NCBI GenBank assembly: GCA_039931635.1
Contig: JBDTRO010000174.1
Coordinates: 1-42,132 of the forward strand
DNA from: RBG-16-66-20 sp039931635
GTDB taxonomy: Bacteria > Pseudomonadota > Gammaproteobacteria > Burkholderiales > SG8-39
Direction: 5' to 3'
Length of the DNA stretch: 42,132 nt
Positions 7,050-14,968 of this stretch are shown here, in pieces. Numbering within the stretch: position 1 is the first letter of the stretch; every line of letters begins with the position of its first letter. Position numbers and translations under genes: made by a program. The notes below the pieces were generated by a model. It worked only from the letters and a program-made list of their open reading frames with translations, was not told the origin of the DNA and did not search any database.

Positions 7050-7817
7050 ATGACCTCCGAACATCCCGTCCTGGAGACCCGCGGTCTGACGATCCGCTTC
7101 GGCGGCCACGTTGCGGTCAACGCGGTGAGCTGCGGCTTCGAGCCGGGCACGCTTACCGCGATCGTCGGCCCGAACGGCGCGGGCAAGACCACCTACTTCA
7201 ACCTGATTTCGGGGCAGCTGCAGGCGAGTGCCGGCCAGGTACTGCTATTCGGCGACGATGTGACGCGCGACGCGGCGCCAATCCGCACCCGCAAAGGCAT
7301 GGGGCGGGCGTTCCAGCTCACCAACCTGTTTCCGAATCTCAAAGTGCTGGAGAACGTGCGCCTCGCCGTACAGGCGCGCGCCGGCATGGGCCTCAACCTC
7401 TTTTCGATGTGGAGCAGCCACGCCGAGCTTACCGAGAAGGCCGAGCACTACCTGTCCCGGGTCGCGCTCGCCGGTCGGCGCTCGACCCTCGCCTCCGAAC
7501 TGTCGCACGGCGACCAGCGCAAGCTCGAAGTGGCGATCCTGCTCGCGCTCGAGCCCGCGATCTTCATGTTCGACGAGCCGACCGCCGGCATGAGCGTAGA
7601 CGAGGTGCCGGTGATCCTCGACTTGATCCAGGAGATCCGGCAGCAGAAGGACAAGACCATCCTGTTGGTCGAGCACAAGATGGACGTGGTGCGCTCGCTC
7701 GCCGACCGCATCATCGTGCTGCACCAGGGAGAACTCGTCGCCGACGGCCTGCCGGCGGAAGTAATCGCTTCACCGGTCGTCCAGGAAGCTTACCTTGGCA
7801 TTCCCGCGAATGGCTGA
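7050..7817 (+). CDS. livG: ABC importer ATP-binding protein, LivG type
   Basis: This 255-residue nucleotide-binding protein has Walker A GPNGAGKTT near residue 37, a signature loop reading LSHGDQRKLEV (instead of LSGGQ), and Walker B IFMFDEPTAGM followed by a switch histidine in LLVEHKMD. The extended helical insert between Walker A and the signature, and the family-typical PTAGM, mark LivG rather than LivF. It pairs with LivF on the cytoplasmic side of the LivHM permease. The ATG at 7050 is directly after the REP-like repeat and no good Shine-Dalgarno sequence is visible, so translation may be weak. The symbol reflects family position, not proven substrate. Confidence 0.88.
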   Translation: MTSEHPVLETRGLTIRFGGHVAVNAVSCGFEPGTLTAIVGPNGAGKTTYFNLISGQLQASAGQVLLFGDDVTRDAAPIRTRKGMGRAFQLTNLFPNLKVLENVRLAVQARAGMGLNLFSMWSSHAELTEKAEHYLSRVALAGRRSTLASELSHGDQRKLEVAILLALEPAIFMFDEPTAGMSVDEVPVILDLIQEIRQQKDKTILLVEHKMDVVRSLADRIIVLHQGELVADGLPAEVIASPVVQEAYLGIPANG

Positions 7818-8535
7818 CGCGCTGCTCACCCTGGCCGGTGTGCATACACACATCGGGCACTACCACATCCTCCAGGGCGTGGACCTGGTAGTGCCGCGCG
7901 GCGAACTCACCATGCTGCTCGGACGCAATGGCGCCGGAAAAACCACAGCGCTGCGCACCATCCTCGGGCTGTGGCGCGCCTCCGCGGGCTCGATCCGCTT
8001 CGACGCCGATGACATCGCGCCCTGGGAAACGCCCGCGATCGCGAACCTGGGCATCGCCTACGTGCCCGAGGCAATGGGCATTTTCGCCGGCCTCACGGTG
8101 CAGGAGAACCTGCTGCTGGCGGCGCGGCGCGGGCCGCCGGACGAAAAGCGGCTGGATTGGATCTTCCGCTTCTTCCCGCCGATGAAGACCTTCTGGCACC
8201 TGCCGGCGGGCCTGCTCTCGGGCGGCCAGAAGCAGATGCTTTCGATTTCGCGCGCGATGGTCGAACCGCGGAAACTGGTGCTGATCGACGAGCCGACCAA
8301 GGGCCTCGCCCCGGCGATCATCAACAACCTGATCGAGGCCTTCACCGAACTGAAGAAAACGGACACCACCATCCTGATGGTGGAGCAGAATTTCCACGCC
8401 GCGAAGTCGCTCGGCGATTCGGTGGCGGTGATGGATGCAGGCCGCATCGTGCACGCGGGACGCATGGCCGACCTCGCCGCAGATGCCGCGCTGCAAACCC
8501 GCCTGCTTGGACTATCCCTGGAAGCGCATCAATGA
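7810..8535 (+). CDS. livF: ABC importer ATP-binding protein, LivF type
   Basis: This 241-residue ATPase shows Walker A GRNGAGKTT, signature LSGGQKQML and Walker B LVLIDEPTKGL followed by MVEQN, which are typical of LivF. ATG 7810 overlaps the end of livG by 8 nt; an in-frame TTG at 7795 would add five residues but has no better ribosome site. The second motor subunit of the importer, it forms a heterodimer with LivG. The C-terminal region (residues about 205-241) includes the usual GRIVHAGR strand. Fully intact and of normal length. Confidence 0.88.
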   Translation: MADALLTLAGVHTHIGHYHILQGVDLVVPRGELTMLLGRNGAGKTTALRTILGLWRASAGSIRFDADDIAPWETPAIANLGIAYVPEAMGIFAGLTVQENLLLAARRGPPDEKRLDWIFRFFPPMKTFWHLPAGLLSGGQKQMLSISRAMVEPRKLVLIDEPTKGLAPAIINNLIEAFTELKKTDTTILMVEQNFHAAKSLGDSVAVMDAGRIVHAGRMADLAADAALQTRLLGLSLEAHQ

Positions 8536-8554
8536 GCCGCACAGAGGCGCGGCG

Positions 8555-9547
8555 GTGAACGCGATCGAAGGCAAGCGCATCGACTGGATTCCGCCCGCCC
8601 TGATGCTGGTCATCGTGCTGGGCGCGCTCGCAATGATCGGCAATCCGTCCACCTGGGTTACGCTCACCGTCGCCGGCCTGGCGATGGGCCTGCTCATATT
8701 CATCATGTCTTCGGGCCTCACGTTGGTTTTCGGCCTGATGGACGTGATGAATTTCGCGCACGGTCTGTTCATTGCCGTGGGCGCCTATGTCGCCGCCTCG
8801 GTCATGAAGCTGTTCTCCGCCTCGGCTGGATCGGAGAGCTTCCTCGCCAATCTTGGCGCGGTCGTGCCGGCGGTGCTTGCCGCTGCGTTCGTTGCCGGCC
8901 TGCTGGGTCTCGCGTTCGAACGCATCATCATCAGGCCGGTCTACGGCCAGCACCTCAAGCAGATCCTGATCACCACCGGCGGCATGATCGTCGCCGAGCA
9001 GCTGATCCACGTCTTCTGGGGCCCCGACCTGCTGCCGCTGCCGCGGCCCTCGACCCTGCGCGGATCGTTCCTGATCGGCGACATGGCGATCGAGAAGTTC
9101 CGCCTGGTCGCGGTGGTCATCGGCCTGGCGGTATTCGCCGCCATGATGATCGTCCTGAATCGCACCAAGACCGGCCTGCTGATCCGCGCGGGCGTCGAGA
9201 ACAAGGAAATGGTCGAGGCGATGGGCTACCGTATCCGGCGCCTGTTCGTCGCGGTATTCGTGGCCGGTTCGGCCCTCGCCGGATTGGGCGGCGCCCTGTG
9301 GGGCATGTACCAGGAGAGCGTCAACGTCCATATCGGCGCGAATATGATGGTGCTGATCTTCATCGTCATCATCATCGGCGGCCTGGGCTCGGTGGGCGGC
9401 TGCTTCACCGGCGCCCTGCTGGTGGGGCTGGTGGCGAACTACGTCGGCTACCTGTCGCCCAAGATCGCGCTCGGCTCCAACATCCTGCTGATGGTGATGG
9501 TCCTGCTGTGGCGGCCGCAGGGGCTGTATCCGGTGAGCAAATCGTGA
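8555..9547 (+). CDS. livH: Branched-chain amino acid-type ABC importer permease, LivH type
   Basis: From GTG 8555 the protein has 330 residues and about eight hydrophobic segments. The motif GLTLVFGLMDVMNFAHG, found near the N-terminal third, is the hallmark of LivH permeases, and the EAMGYRIRRLFVAVF segment is the cytoplasmic coupling helix that meets the ATPases. GTG 8555 is chosen because GAGG lies 7 nt upstream and the family's first membrane segment follows soon after; the longer open frame overlaps livF and is not homologous. It forms the membrane channel with LivM. The gene ends in a 4-nt overlap with livM. Confidence 0.87.
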   Translation: MNAIEGKRIDWIPPALMLVIVLGALAMIGNPSTWVTLTVAGLAMGLLIFIMSSGLTLVFGLMDVMNFAHGLFIAVGAYVAASVMKLFSASAGSESFLANLGAVVPAVLAAAFVAGLLGLAFERIIIRPVYGQHLKQILITTGGMIVAEQLIHVFWGPDLLPLPRPSTLRGSFLIGDMAIEKFRLVAVVIGLAVFAAMMIVLNRTKTGLLIRAGVENKEMVEAMGYRIRRLFVAVFVAGSALAGLGGALWGMYQESVNVHIGANMMVLIFIVIIIGGLGSVGGCFTGALLVGLVANYVGYLSPKIALGSNILLMVMVLLWRPQGLYPVSKS

Positions 9548-10560
9548 TCCACGCTCTCATTTCCGACGACCGTCCGCGCAGCAGGATTCTTGCCGTGCTG
9601 CTGGTGGCGATCCTCGCCGCGCTCGCCCTCGCGCCGTTCATTTTCCCCGGCACGCGCCCGCTGGATGTCGCGGCCAAGATATGCGTCTTCGTGCTGCTGG
9701 TGGCGAGCTACGACCTGCTGCTCGGCTACACCGGCATCGTGTCGTTCGCGCACACGATGTTTTTCGGCATCGGCGGCTACGGCATCGCGATTGCGCTGTC
9801 GCGCATCGACGTCAGCTGGTCCTCGATCGGTCTCGGCAGCGCGGCCGCCGTGGCGCTGTCCCTGGTCCTTTCGTTCCTGATTGGCCTTTTTTCGCTGCGC
9901 GTGAAAGCGATTTTCTTCGCCATGATCACGCTGGCCGTGGCCTCGTTCTTCGCCATTCTCGCCTCGCAGCTCTCGAACTTCACTGGCGGCGAGGACGGCA
10001 TCACCTTCAAGGTACCCGAGCTGATGCGCTCGCGGGTCGCGGCCTATTACCTCGTGTTCGGCACTTCGCTCGTACTGTTCCTCGCGCTGCTGCGGGTGGT
10101 CAATTCGCCGTTCGGCCGCGTGCTGCTGGCGATCCGCGAGAACGATTTTCGCGCCGAGGCGCTGGGCTACCGCACCGTGATCTACCGGACGATCGCCAAC
10201 TGCCTGGGAGCAGTGGTGGCGACATGCGCCGGCATCCTGTACGCGCTCTGGCTGCGCTACACCGGTCCGAATACGACGCTCGACTTCGCCATCATGATCG
10301 ACATCCTGTTGATGGTGGTGATAGGCGGCATGGGGACGATGTATGGCGCGGTAATCGGCGCCACGATTTTCGTCGTCGCGCAGAATTATCTGCAGGAAGC
10401 GATGAAGGCCTTCTCGGAGGCGATGAAGGGGGTTCCCCTGTTACCCGACCTGTTCCATCCCGACCGGTGGCTGCTGTGGCTGGGCGTGCTGTTCGTGCTC
10501 TCGGTCTACTACTTCCCGCACGGCATCGTGGGACAGTTGCGCGCGAAGGCACGGAAATGA
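9544..10560 (+). CDS. livM: Branched-chain amino acid-type ABC importer permease, LivM type
   Basis: This 338-residue permease has about nine to ten membrane segments. YDLLLGYTGIVSFAHTMFFG is the LivM form of the conserved motif, and ENDFRAEALGYRTVIYRTIAN is the coupling helix. The GTG start overlaps the livH stop (GTGA, 9544-9547). A hydrophilic stretch near the C-terminus (about 285-315, AMKAFSEAMKGVPLLPDLFHPD) is longer than in the E. coli protein but common in the wider family. The stop overlaps the ATG of the next gene, so the hydrolase is translated with the importer. Confidence 0.87.
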   Translation: MIHALISDDRPRSRILAVLLVAILAALALAPFIFPGTRPLDVAAKICVFVLLVASYDLLLGYTGIVSFAHTMFFGIGGYGIAIALSRIDVSWSSIGLGSAAAVALSLVLSFLIGLFSLRVKAIFFAMITLAVASFFAILASQLSNFTGGEDGITFKVPELMRSRVAAYYLVFGTSLVLFLALLRVVNSPFGRVLLAIRENDFRAEALGYRTVIYRTIANCLGAVVATCAGILYALWLRYTGPNTTLDFAIMIDILLMVVIGGMGTMYGAVIGATIFVVAQNYLQEAMKAFSEAMKGVPLLPDLFHPDRWLLWLGVLFVLSVYYFPHGIVGQLRAKARK

Positions 10561-11396
10561 ACGGCAGTTCCCATTACATGCAATGCGAAGGCCGGGAGAT
10601 CCACTACACGCTGTGGGGTGCGGAACATCCCGCCACCGTCATCGCCTGGCACGGCCTGGCGCGCACCGGCAGGGACATGGACGAAATCGCGGCGCACCTT
10701 GCCGCGCGCTTCAGGGTCATCTGTCCGGACACCATCGGCCGCGGCCTGTCGCAGTGGAGCCCGGCGCCGGAAAAAGAGTATTGCCTGGATTTCTATGCGC
10801 GGCTCGCGGAGTCGATGGTCGGCCAGCTCGGGATCCGGGAGCTGCACTGGCTCGGCACTTCAATGGGTGGAGCCATCGGTATCCGGCTTGCCGCCGGGGC
10901 GCTGAAGGGACGCATCCGGCGCCTGGTCCTGAACGACATCGGCCCGCAACTTGGTGCGGCCGCCGTGAGCCGCATCCGCAGCTACGCTGGCAACCCGCCT
11001 CAGTTCGACCGGTTGAGCGAGCTGGAACAGTACTTCCGCGGCATTTACAAACCCTATGGCTGGCTGTCGGACGAACAGTGGCGGCGGCTTGCGGAGACCT
11101 CGGCACGGCGTACCGCCGAAGGCGGGATCACGCCGCATTACGACCCGAACATGGTGATGCAATTTACCCACCATCCGCAGGACTACGATCAGTGGGAGGC
11201 CTGGGACGCGATCGAAGCGCCGACGCTGTGCCTGCGGGGCGAGACCTCGGATCTGCTGCTGCCCGAGGTCGCCGAGGCGATGCGTTCGCGCGGTCCGCGC
11301 GCGGTGGTGGTGACGATTCCCGGCTGCGGGCATGCGCCCGCGCTCAACGTACCGGATCAATTCGCGCTGGTCGAACGATTCCTCAACGGGCGGTAG
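10557..11396 (+). CDS. Alpha/beta hydrolase
   Basis: This 279-residue alpha/beta-hydrolase-fold protein has a probable oxyanion loop at WHGLARTG, the nucleophile elbow GTSMGG (Ser nucleophile near residue 103) and a C-terminal catalytic His in GCGHAPALN. The acid is probably the Asp of the ETSDLLLP segment. There is no signal peptide, so it acts in the cytoplasm. It shares an ATGA overlap with livM and precedes a metallopeptidase, which points to hydrolysis of the imported compound, for example an ester, amide or C-C bond substrate; the sequence does not say which. Homology to proline iminopeptidase-, lactonase- or esterase-like enzymes is equally possible. Confidence 0.85.
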   Translation: MNGSSHYMQCEGREIHYTLWGAEHPATVIAWHGLARTGRDMDEIAAHLAARFRVICPDTIGRGLSQWSPAPEKEYCLDFYARLAESMVGQLGIRELHWLGTSMGGAIGIRLAAGALKGRIRRLVLNDIGPQLGAAAVSRIRSYAGNPPQFDRLSELEQYFRGIYKPYGWLSDEQWRRLAETSARRTAEGGITPHYDPNMVMQFTHHPQDYDQWEAWDAIEAPTLCLRGETSDLLLPEVAEAMRSRGPRAVVVTIPGCGHAPALNVPDQFALVERFLNGR

Positions 11397-11420
11397 AATC
11401 CTGCGTTCTGGAGGATCACC

Positions 11421-12923
11421 ATGAACGCACGCGACCACAGCCAACCCCTGCCATCCGATCAAACGAACGCCCTGGCCGCCTTCGCCGGGCGCGCCTGGGA
11501 CGAGGAGATCGTGCCGGCGCTCACGCGCTATGTGGCAATTCCGGCCAAGAGCCCGATGTTCGATGCGAACTGGGAGCGCAACGGGTACATCGAGCGCGTG
11601 ATCACGGATGCGGCGGCCTGGATTGAAAGCAAGAAGGTGCCCGGCCTGAAGCTCGAGGTCGTCCGTCTCGCTGGCCGCACGCCGGTTATTTTCTTCGACG
11701 TGCCGGCGACGCGGCCTGGCGGCAACGAGTCCAAGGCCGGCACCATCTGCCTTTATGGCCATCTGGACAAGCAACCCGAATTCAACGGCTGGCGCGCAGA
11801 CCTCGGCCCGTGGACGCCGAAGTACGAGAACGGCAAGCTGTACGGTCGCGGCAGCGCCGACGATGGCTATGCGGTGTACGCGGCGCTCACCGCCATCATG
11901 GCGCTGGACAAGCAGGGCATCCCGCGGCCGCGCTGCGTGGGCATCATCGAGAGTTGCGAGGAAAGCGGTTCGCCAGACCTGCCCGCCTACCTGGAACTGT
12001 TGAATCCGCGCCTTGGCGATGTAGCGCTGGTTGTGTGCCTGGATTCCGGCGCCGGAAACTACGACCAGCTATGGCTCACCACCAGCCTGCGCGGCCTGGT
12101 CAGCGGCGTACTGAACGTCGAGATATTGACAGAGGGCATCCATTCGGGGGACGCGAGCGGTCTGGTGCCTTCGAGCTTCCGCATCCTGCGCCACTTGCTC
12201 GAACGGCTGGAGGACAGCAAGACCGGGCGCCTGCTGCCCGATAGTTTTCATTGCACGATACCGGATGGACGCGTTGACCAGGCGCGCGCCACCGCCGCGA
12301 TCGTCGGCGACGAAGTCTGGAAGCGCTTCCCGTGGGCCTGCGGCGCGGACGGCGGCCCGACCCTGCCGACCACGACCGACCGGCTGGAAGCCCTGCTGAA
12401 CCGCACCTGGCGTCCGGCGCTGTCCGTTACGGGCGTGGAGGGCTTTCCGGATCTCGGCAGCGCCGGTAACGTGTTGCGGCCCTACACGGCGTTCAAGCTG
12501 AGCCTGCGCCTGCCGCCGCTGGTCGATGGCGCGCAGGCTGCGGCCACGCTCAAGTCTCTCCTCGAAGACAACGCGCCGTACAACGCGCGCGTCACGTTCC
12601 GCGCCGATGGCCGCGCCGGCGGCAAGGCGGGTGAACCGTCAGGCGCCACCGGCTGGAACGCACCGGATCTCGCGCCATGGCTGGAAACCGTCCTGAATGC
12701 CGCGTCGCAAGCGCACTACGGCGCACCGCTGGGCTACATGGGCCAGGGCGGCACCATCCCGCTCATGAGCATGTTGCAAAAAGGCTTCCCGAAGTCGCAG
12801 ATGATGGTCTGCGGCGTGCTCGGCCCGAGGAGCAACGCGCATGGGCCGAACGAGTTCCTGCACGTTCCCTACGGCAAGCGGCTCACCGCGGCGGTCGCGC
12901 AGGTGATGGCGGCCTGTCCGTAG
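11421..12923 (+). CDS. M20 family metallopeptidase (carnosinase/dipeptidase-like)
   Basis: This 500-residue cytoplasmic enzyme shows the di-zinc M20 motifs: YGHLDKQPE (His and Asp near 112-114), LYGRGSADD (bridging Asp), ESCEESGS (catalytic and metal Glu pair) and a C-terminal SNAHGPNEFL (metal His). The family also has a dimerisation domain in the middle, here about residues 210-385. Relatives hydrolyse dipeptides, N-acyl amino acids or carbamoyl compounds. GGAGG ends 7 nt before ATG 11421. TAGAAT at 11394-11399 overlaps the previous stop codon and could be an internal -10 box, but no good -35 is visible. As last gene of the importer operon it probably completes breakdown of the imported compound (inference). 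Confidence 0.9.
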   Translation: MNARDHSQPLPSDQTNALAAFAGRAWDEEIVPALTRYVAIPAKSPMFDANWERNGYIERVITDAAAWIESKKVPGLKLEVVRLAGRTPVIFFDVPATRPGGNESKAGTICLYGHLDKQPEFNGWRADLGPWTPKYENGKLYGRGSADDGYAVYAALTAIMALDKQGIPRPRCVGIIESCEESGSPDLPAYLELLNPRLGDVALVVCLDSGAGNYDQLWLTTSLRGLVSGVLNVEILTEGIHSGDASGLVPSSFRILRHLLERLEDSKTGRLLPDSFHCTIPDGRVDQARATAAIVGDEVWKRFPWACGADGGPTLPTTTDRLEALLNRTWRPALSVTGVEGFPDLGSAGNVLRPYTAFKLSLRLPPLVDGAQAAATLKSLLEDNAPYNARVTFRADGRAGGKAGEPSGATGWNAPDLAPWLETVLNAASQAHYGAPLGYMGQGGTIPLMSMLQKGFPKSQMMVCGVLGPRSNAHGPNEFLHVPYGKRLTAAVAQVMAACP

Positions 12924-12941
12924 ACAGGCGCGCGGGGCAGG

Positions 12942-13121
12942 CTACTTCTTGTTGTGCGCGGCGACGTCGGCGCGGCCGCGATGCTTGCCGCGGCCGATGG
13001 CGCCTTTGCGCAGCTGCGAGCCGAAGTTGAAGCTGTTGTCGCCTGCCTCTTTGGCGCGCTCGCGCATCTTCTGCTCGGCGATGGATTCGTTTTTCAGGGC
13101 CGAGCCGTATTTGCGTTTCAT
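12942..13121 (-). CDS. Small basic hypothetical protein, 59 residues
   Basis: The minus strand from ATG 13121 encodes 59 residues beginning MKRKYGSALKNESIAEQKM and ending AAHNKK. The product is strongly basic, with a middle FNFGSQLRKGAIGRGKHRGR segment that could bind nucleic acid. It has no membrane segment or signal peptide. I recognise no characterised family. Support for a real gene comes from codon use like the neighbours, a GGGAAG ribosome-site candidate, and a promoter-like pair at 13173-13200. It converges with the metallopeptidase gene, whose stop lies only 18 nt away, and there is no visible terminator between them. Confidence 0.6.
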   Translation of the reverse strand: MKRKYGSALKNESIAEQKMRERAKEAGDNSFNFGSQLRKGAIGRGKHRGRADVAAHNKK

Positions 13122-13172
13122 GGGTGCTTCCCGGTCTGTTCTGGTACGTAAAGGTTAATAGGCAGGGGCGCG

Positions 13173-13200
13173 ATTCTACCCGAGCTTAAGGCGTTGTCGA
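13173..13200 (-). promoter_or_regulatory. Candidate sigma70 promoter of the small basic protein gene
   Basis: On the minus strand TCGACA (13200-13195) and TAGAAT (13178-13173) are 16 nt apart, each with five of six consensus matches. It overlaps the last codons of tatC. The predicted leader is about 45 nt. The same TAGAAT form is used in the petA promoter. Confidence 0.45.
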
Positions 13201-13947
13201 CTGGCCCTGGTTTTCGGGGCCTGCGGCCTTCGTCCGTACCCCGACAAAGCGCGAAACAAACAGGCCGGCCTCGAACAGCAGGCACATGGGCACCGCGAGC
13301 ATGAACTGCGACAGCACGTCCGGGGGGGTCACCACCGCCGCGACGACGAAGGCGCCAACGATTACGTAGGGGCGCGCCGCCGTCAGCTTCTCGACGCTGA
13401 CCACGCCGGAGCGCACCAGGACGATCACCGCAATCGGGATCTCGAACGTGACGCCGAAAGCGATGAACATGGTGATGACGAACGAGAAATAGGCCTCGAT
13501 GTCCGGCGCCGGAGTGATGGACTTGGGGGCGAAATCGTTGATGAACTTGAATACCGTGCCGAACACGAAGTAGTAGCAGAACGCGACGCCGATCAGGAAC
13601 AGCACGGTGCTCGCGAAGATCAGTGGTACCGCGAACGTTTTCTCGTGCTCGTAGAGACCGGGCGCGACAAACGACCAGGCCTGGTACAGCACGTACGGCA
13701 GCGCGACCATGAACGCCACCATCGCCGTCACCTTCATCGGCACCATGAACGGCGTGATCACGCCGGTGGCGATCATCTTGGTTCCTTCGGGCAGCGCGTG
13801 CATCAACGGCGCGGCAAGGAAATCGTAGATCGCGCCCGAACCCGGGTACAGGAACAGCACCACGAACGCCGCCAGTACCGCCACCAGCGCATGCATCAAC
13901 CGCGTGCGCAGCTCGACCAGGTGCGAAATGAAGGTGTCCTGCTGCAC
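13186..13947 (-). CDS. tatC: Twin-arginine translocase subunit TatC
   Basis: This 253-residue protein has the six transmembrane helices of TatC. The N-terminal motif FISHLVELRTRL is the signal-peptide receptor segment conserved in the family, and the FVAPGLYEHEK region contains the conserved Pro and Glu of the first periplasmic cap and following loop. TatC with TatB recognises folded twin-arginine precursors at the inner membrane. GTG 13947 is the start and follows the tatB stop by 2 nt. The C-terminus is a short hydrophilic tail after the last helix. One expected client is the Rieske protein encoded at 2324-2914. It is the last gene of the long minus-strand run. Confidence 0.95.
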   Translation of the reverse strand: MQQDTFISHLVELRTRLMHALVAVLAAFVVLFLYPGSGAIYDFLAAPLMHALPEGTKMIATGVITPFMVPMKVTAMVAFMVALPYVLYQAWSFVAPGLYEHEKTFAVPLIFASTVLFLIGVAFCYYFVFGTVFKFINDFAPKSITPAPDIEAYFSFVITMFIAFGVTFEIPIAVIVLVRSGVVSVEKLTAARPYVIVGAFVVAAVVTPPDVLSQFMLAVPMCLLFEAGLFVSRFVGVRTKAAGPENQGQSTTP

Positions 13948-13949
13948 GG

Positions 13950-14300
13950 CTAGCCGGTTTTCTCGGGCAGCTTGGGCGCCTCGACGGCCTCCGCTGCAGC
14001 CGCGGTGGTTGACGTGTCCAGACTGGCTGCCGCGTTCAATTCGCTTTCGGTCCTGTTGAGTTCGCCTTGCACGGAATTCTCGATCCCGGTGGCCGCCTCC
14101 TGCACCGAATCCTTCATCTTGCGTAGTTCGTCCAACTCGACCTCGCGGTTGATGTCGGCCTTGATGTCGGCGACGTAGCGCTGCAACCGCCCGGCCAGGT
14201 GTCCGAGCGTGCGCGCGACGCCTGGCAGGCGCTCCGGCCCGATCACGATCAACGCGACCAGACCGATGACCATCAGTTCAGAAAAGCCGATGTCGAACAC
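13950..14300 (-). CDS. tatB: Twin-arginine translocase subunit TatB
   Basis: This 116-residue protein begins MFDIGFSELMVIGLVALIVIGPERLPG, the TatB signature of a short N-terminal transmembrane helix with an early Glu and a GPERLP hinge, followed by an amphipathic helix and a charged, probably flexible C-terminal tail with a run of Ala/Thr/Glu. It binds signal peptides together with TatC. The start is GTG 14300 with only a modest AGGG ribosome site. A strong hairpin lies between tatA and this gene (14320-14342), which may lower tatBC expression relative to tatA. Confidence 0.92.
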   Translation of the reverse strand: MFDIGFSELMVIGLVALIVIGPERLPGVARTLGHLAGRLQRYVADIKADINREVELDELRKMKDSVQEAATGIENSVQGELNRTESELNAAASLDTSTTAAAAEAVEAPKLPEKTG

Positions 14301-14319
14301 GCGGGACCCTAGAGAACAA

Positions 14320-14342
14320 ACGGGCGCCCGCTGGGCGCCCGT
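14320..14342 (-). terminator. Intercistronic hairpin between tatA and tatB, terminator-like
   Basis: A perfect 10-bp stem (14320-14329 with 14333-14342, ACGGGCGCCC / GGGCGCCCGT) with a 3-nt loop is followed, on the minus strand, by TTTGTTCTCT. This is a strong GC stem with a mediocre U tract inside an operon, so partial termination or 3' protection of tatA mRNA is more likely than a full stop. It would favour TatA excess over TatB and TatC. Confidence 0.6.
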
Positions 14343-14364
14343 GGCATGAAAAGTTTGGAAAAGA

Positions 14365-14595
14365 TCAGGCCTTGGACTCGGTCTTCGCCTTGACCTCGCC
14401 CTCGACCGTCTTGCCGGTCACCTGCGGCGCGACGCCGGCGTCCGCGGCTTTTTCGCCGCCTTCGCGTATGCCGTCCTTGAAGCCGCGCACCGCGCCGCCA
14501 AGATCAGCGCCGATGTTGCGCAGCTTTTTGGTGCCGAACACGAGCATCACGATCACCAGAACGATCAGCCAATGCCAGATGCTGAGCGAGCCCAT
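14365..14595 (-). CDS. tatA: Twin-arginine translocase subunit TatA
   Basis: This 76-residue protein has one N-terminal transmembrane helix (WHWLIVLVIVMLVFG), the FGTKKLRNIG hinge and an amphipathic helix (ADLGGAVRGFKDGIREG), then a charged tail. TatA oligomers form the transport pathway in the Tat system and are needed in excess over TatBC. A good AGGAG ribosome site precedes ATG 14595, stronger than that of tatB. The gene starts 10 nt after the hinT stop codon, within the same minus-strand run. Confidence 0.94.
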   Translation of the reverse strand: MGSLSIWHWLIVLVIVMLVFGTKKLRNIGADLGGAVRGFKDGIREGGEKAADAGVAPQVTGKTVEGEVKAKTESKA

Positions 14596-14605
14596 AGAGT
14601 TTCTC

Positions 14606-14968
14606 CTATTTCCTCTTTGAAATCATGGGGCCCAACGGTTCAGGACCCCCGATCACGTGCATGTGGACATGATACACCTCCTGATGCCCCACCCGCCCGG
14701 TGTTGATGATGGTACGGAAGCCTTCGGTGGCCCCCTCCTTGCGGGCAAGTTCGCCGGCCAACACCAGCATCTTCCCCAGCGCGCGATGTTGCGCCATGCC
14801 CGCATCGTAAAGCGTCGCGACGTGCTCCTTCGGAATGATCAGGAAATGCACGGCGCCCTGGGGCCGGACATCGTGAAAGGCGAGCACATCCTCGTCCTCG
14901 TGCACTTTTTTCGAGGCAATCTCGCCGCGCACGATCTTGCAGAACAGGCAGTTGGGGTCTCCGGTCAC
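14606..14968 (-). CDS. hinT: HIT-domain purine nucleoside phosphoramidase
   Basis: This 120-residue protein is a member of the HIT/HinT branch: CLFCKIVRGEI at the N-terminus (zinc-type Cys pair), HFLIIPKEHVATL in the middle and the catalytic histidine triad YHVHMHVIGG near the C-terminus. HinT hydrolyses AMP-linked phosphoramidates in the cytoplasm. It is the usual gene between hisE and tatA in betaproteobacteria. ATG 14968 overlaps the hisE stop by 4 nt. No link to histidine synthesis is known beyond gene position. Confidence 0.93.
   Translation of the reverse strand: MTGDPNCLFCKIVRGEIASKKVHEDEDVLAFHDVRPQGAVHFLIIPKEHVATLYDAGMAQHRALGKMLVLAGELARKEGATEGFRTIINTGRVGHQEVYHVHMHVIGGPEPLGPMISKRK

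Noticed and set aside
11394..11399. TAGAAT as an internal promoter for the M20 gene
   Set aside because: The box at the right distance upstream (TCGAAC) matches only three of six positions, and the box overlaps a stop codon by chance composition.
12924..12945. Terminator between the converging M20 and small-protein genes
   Set aside because: Only 18 nt are available and no stem with a T run is present.
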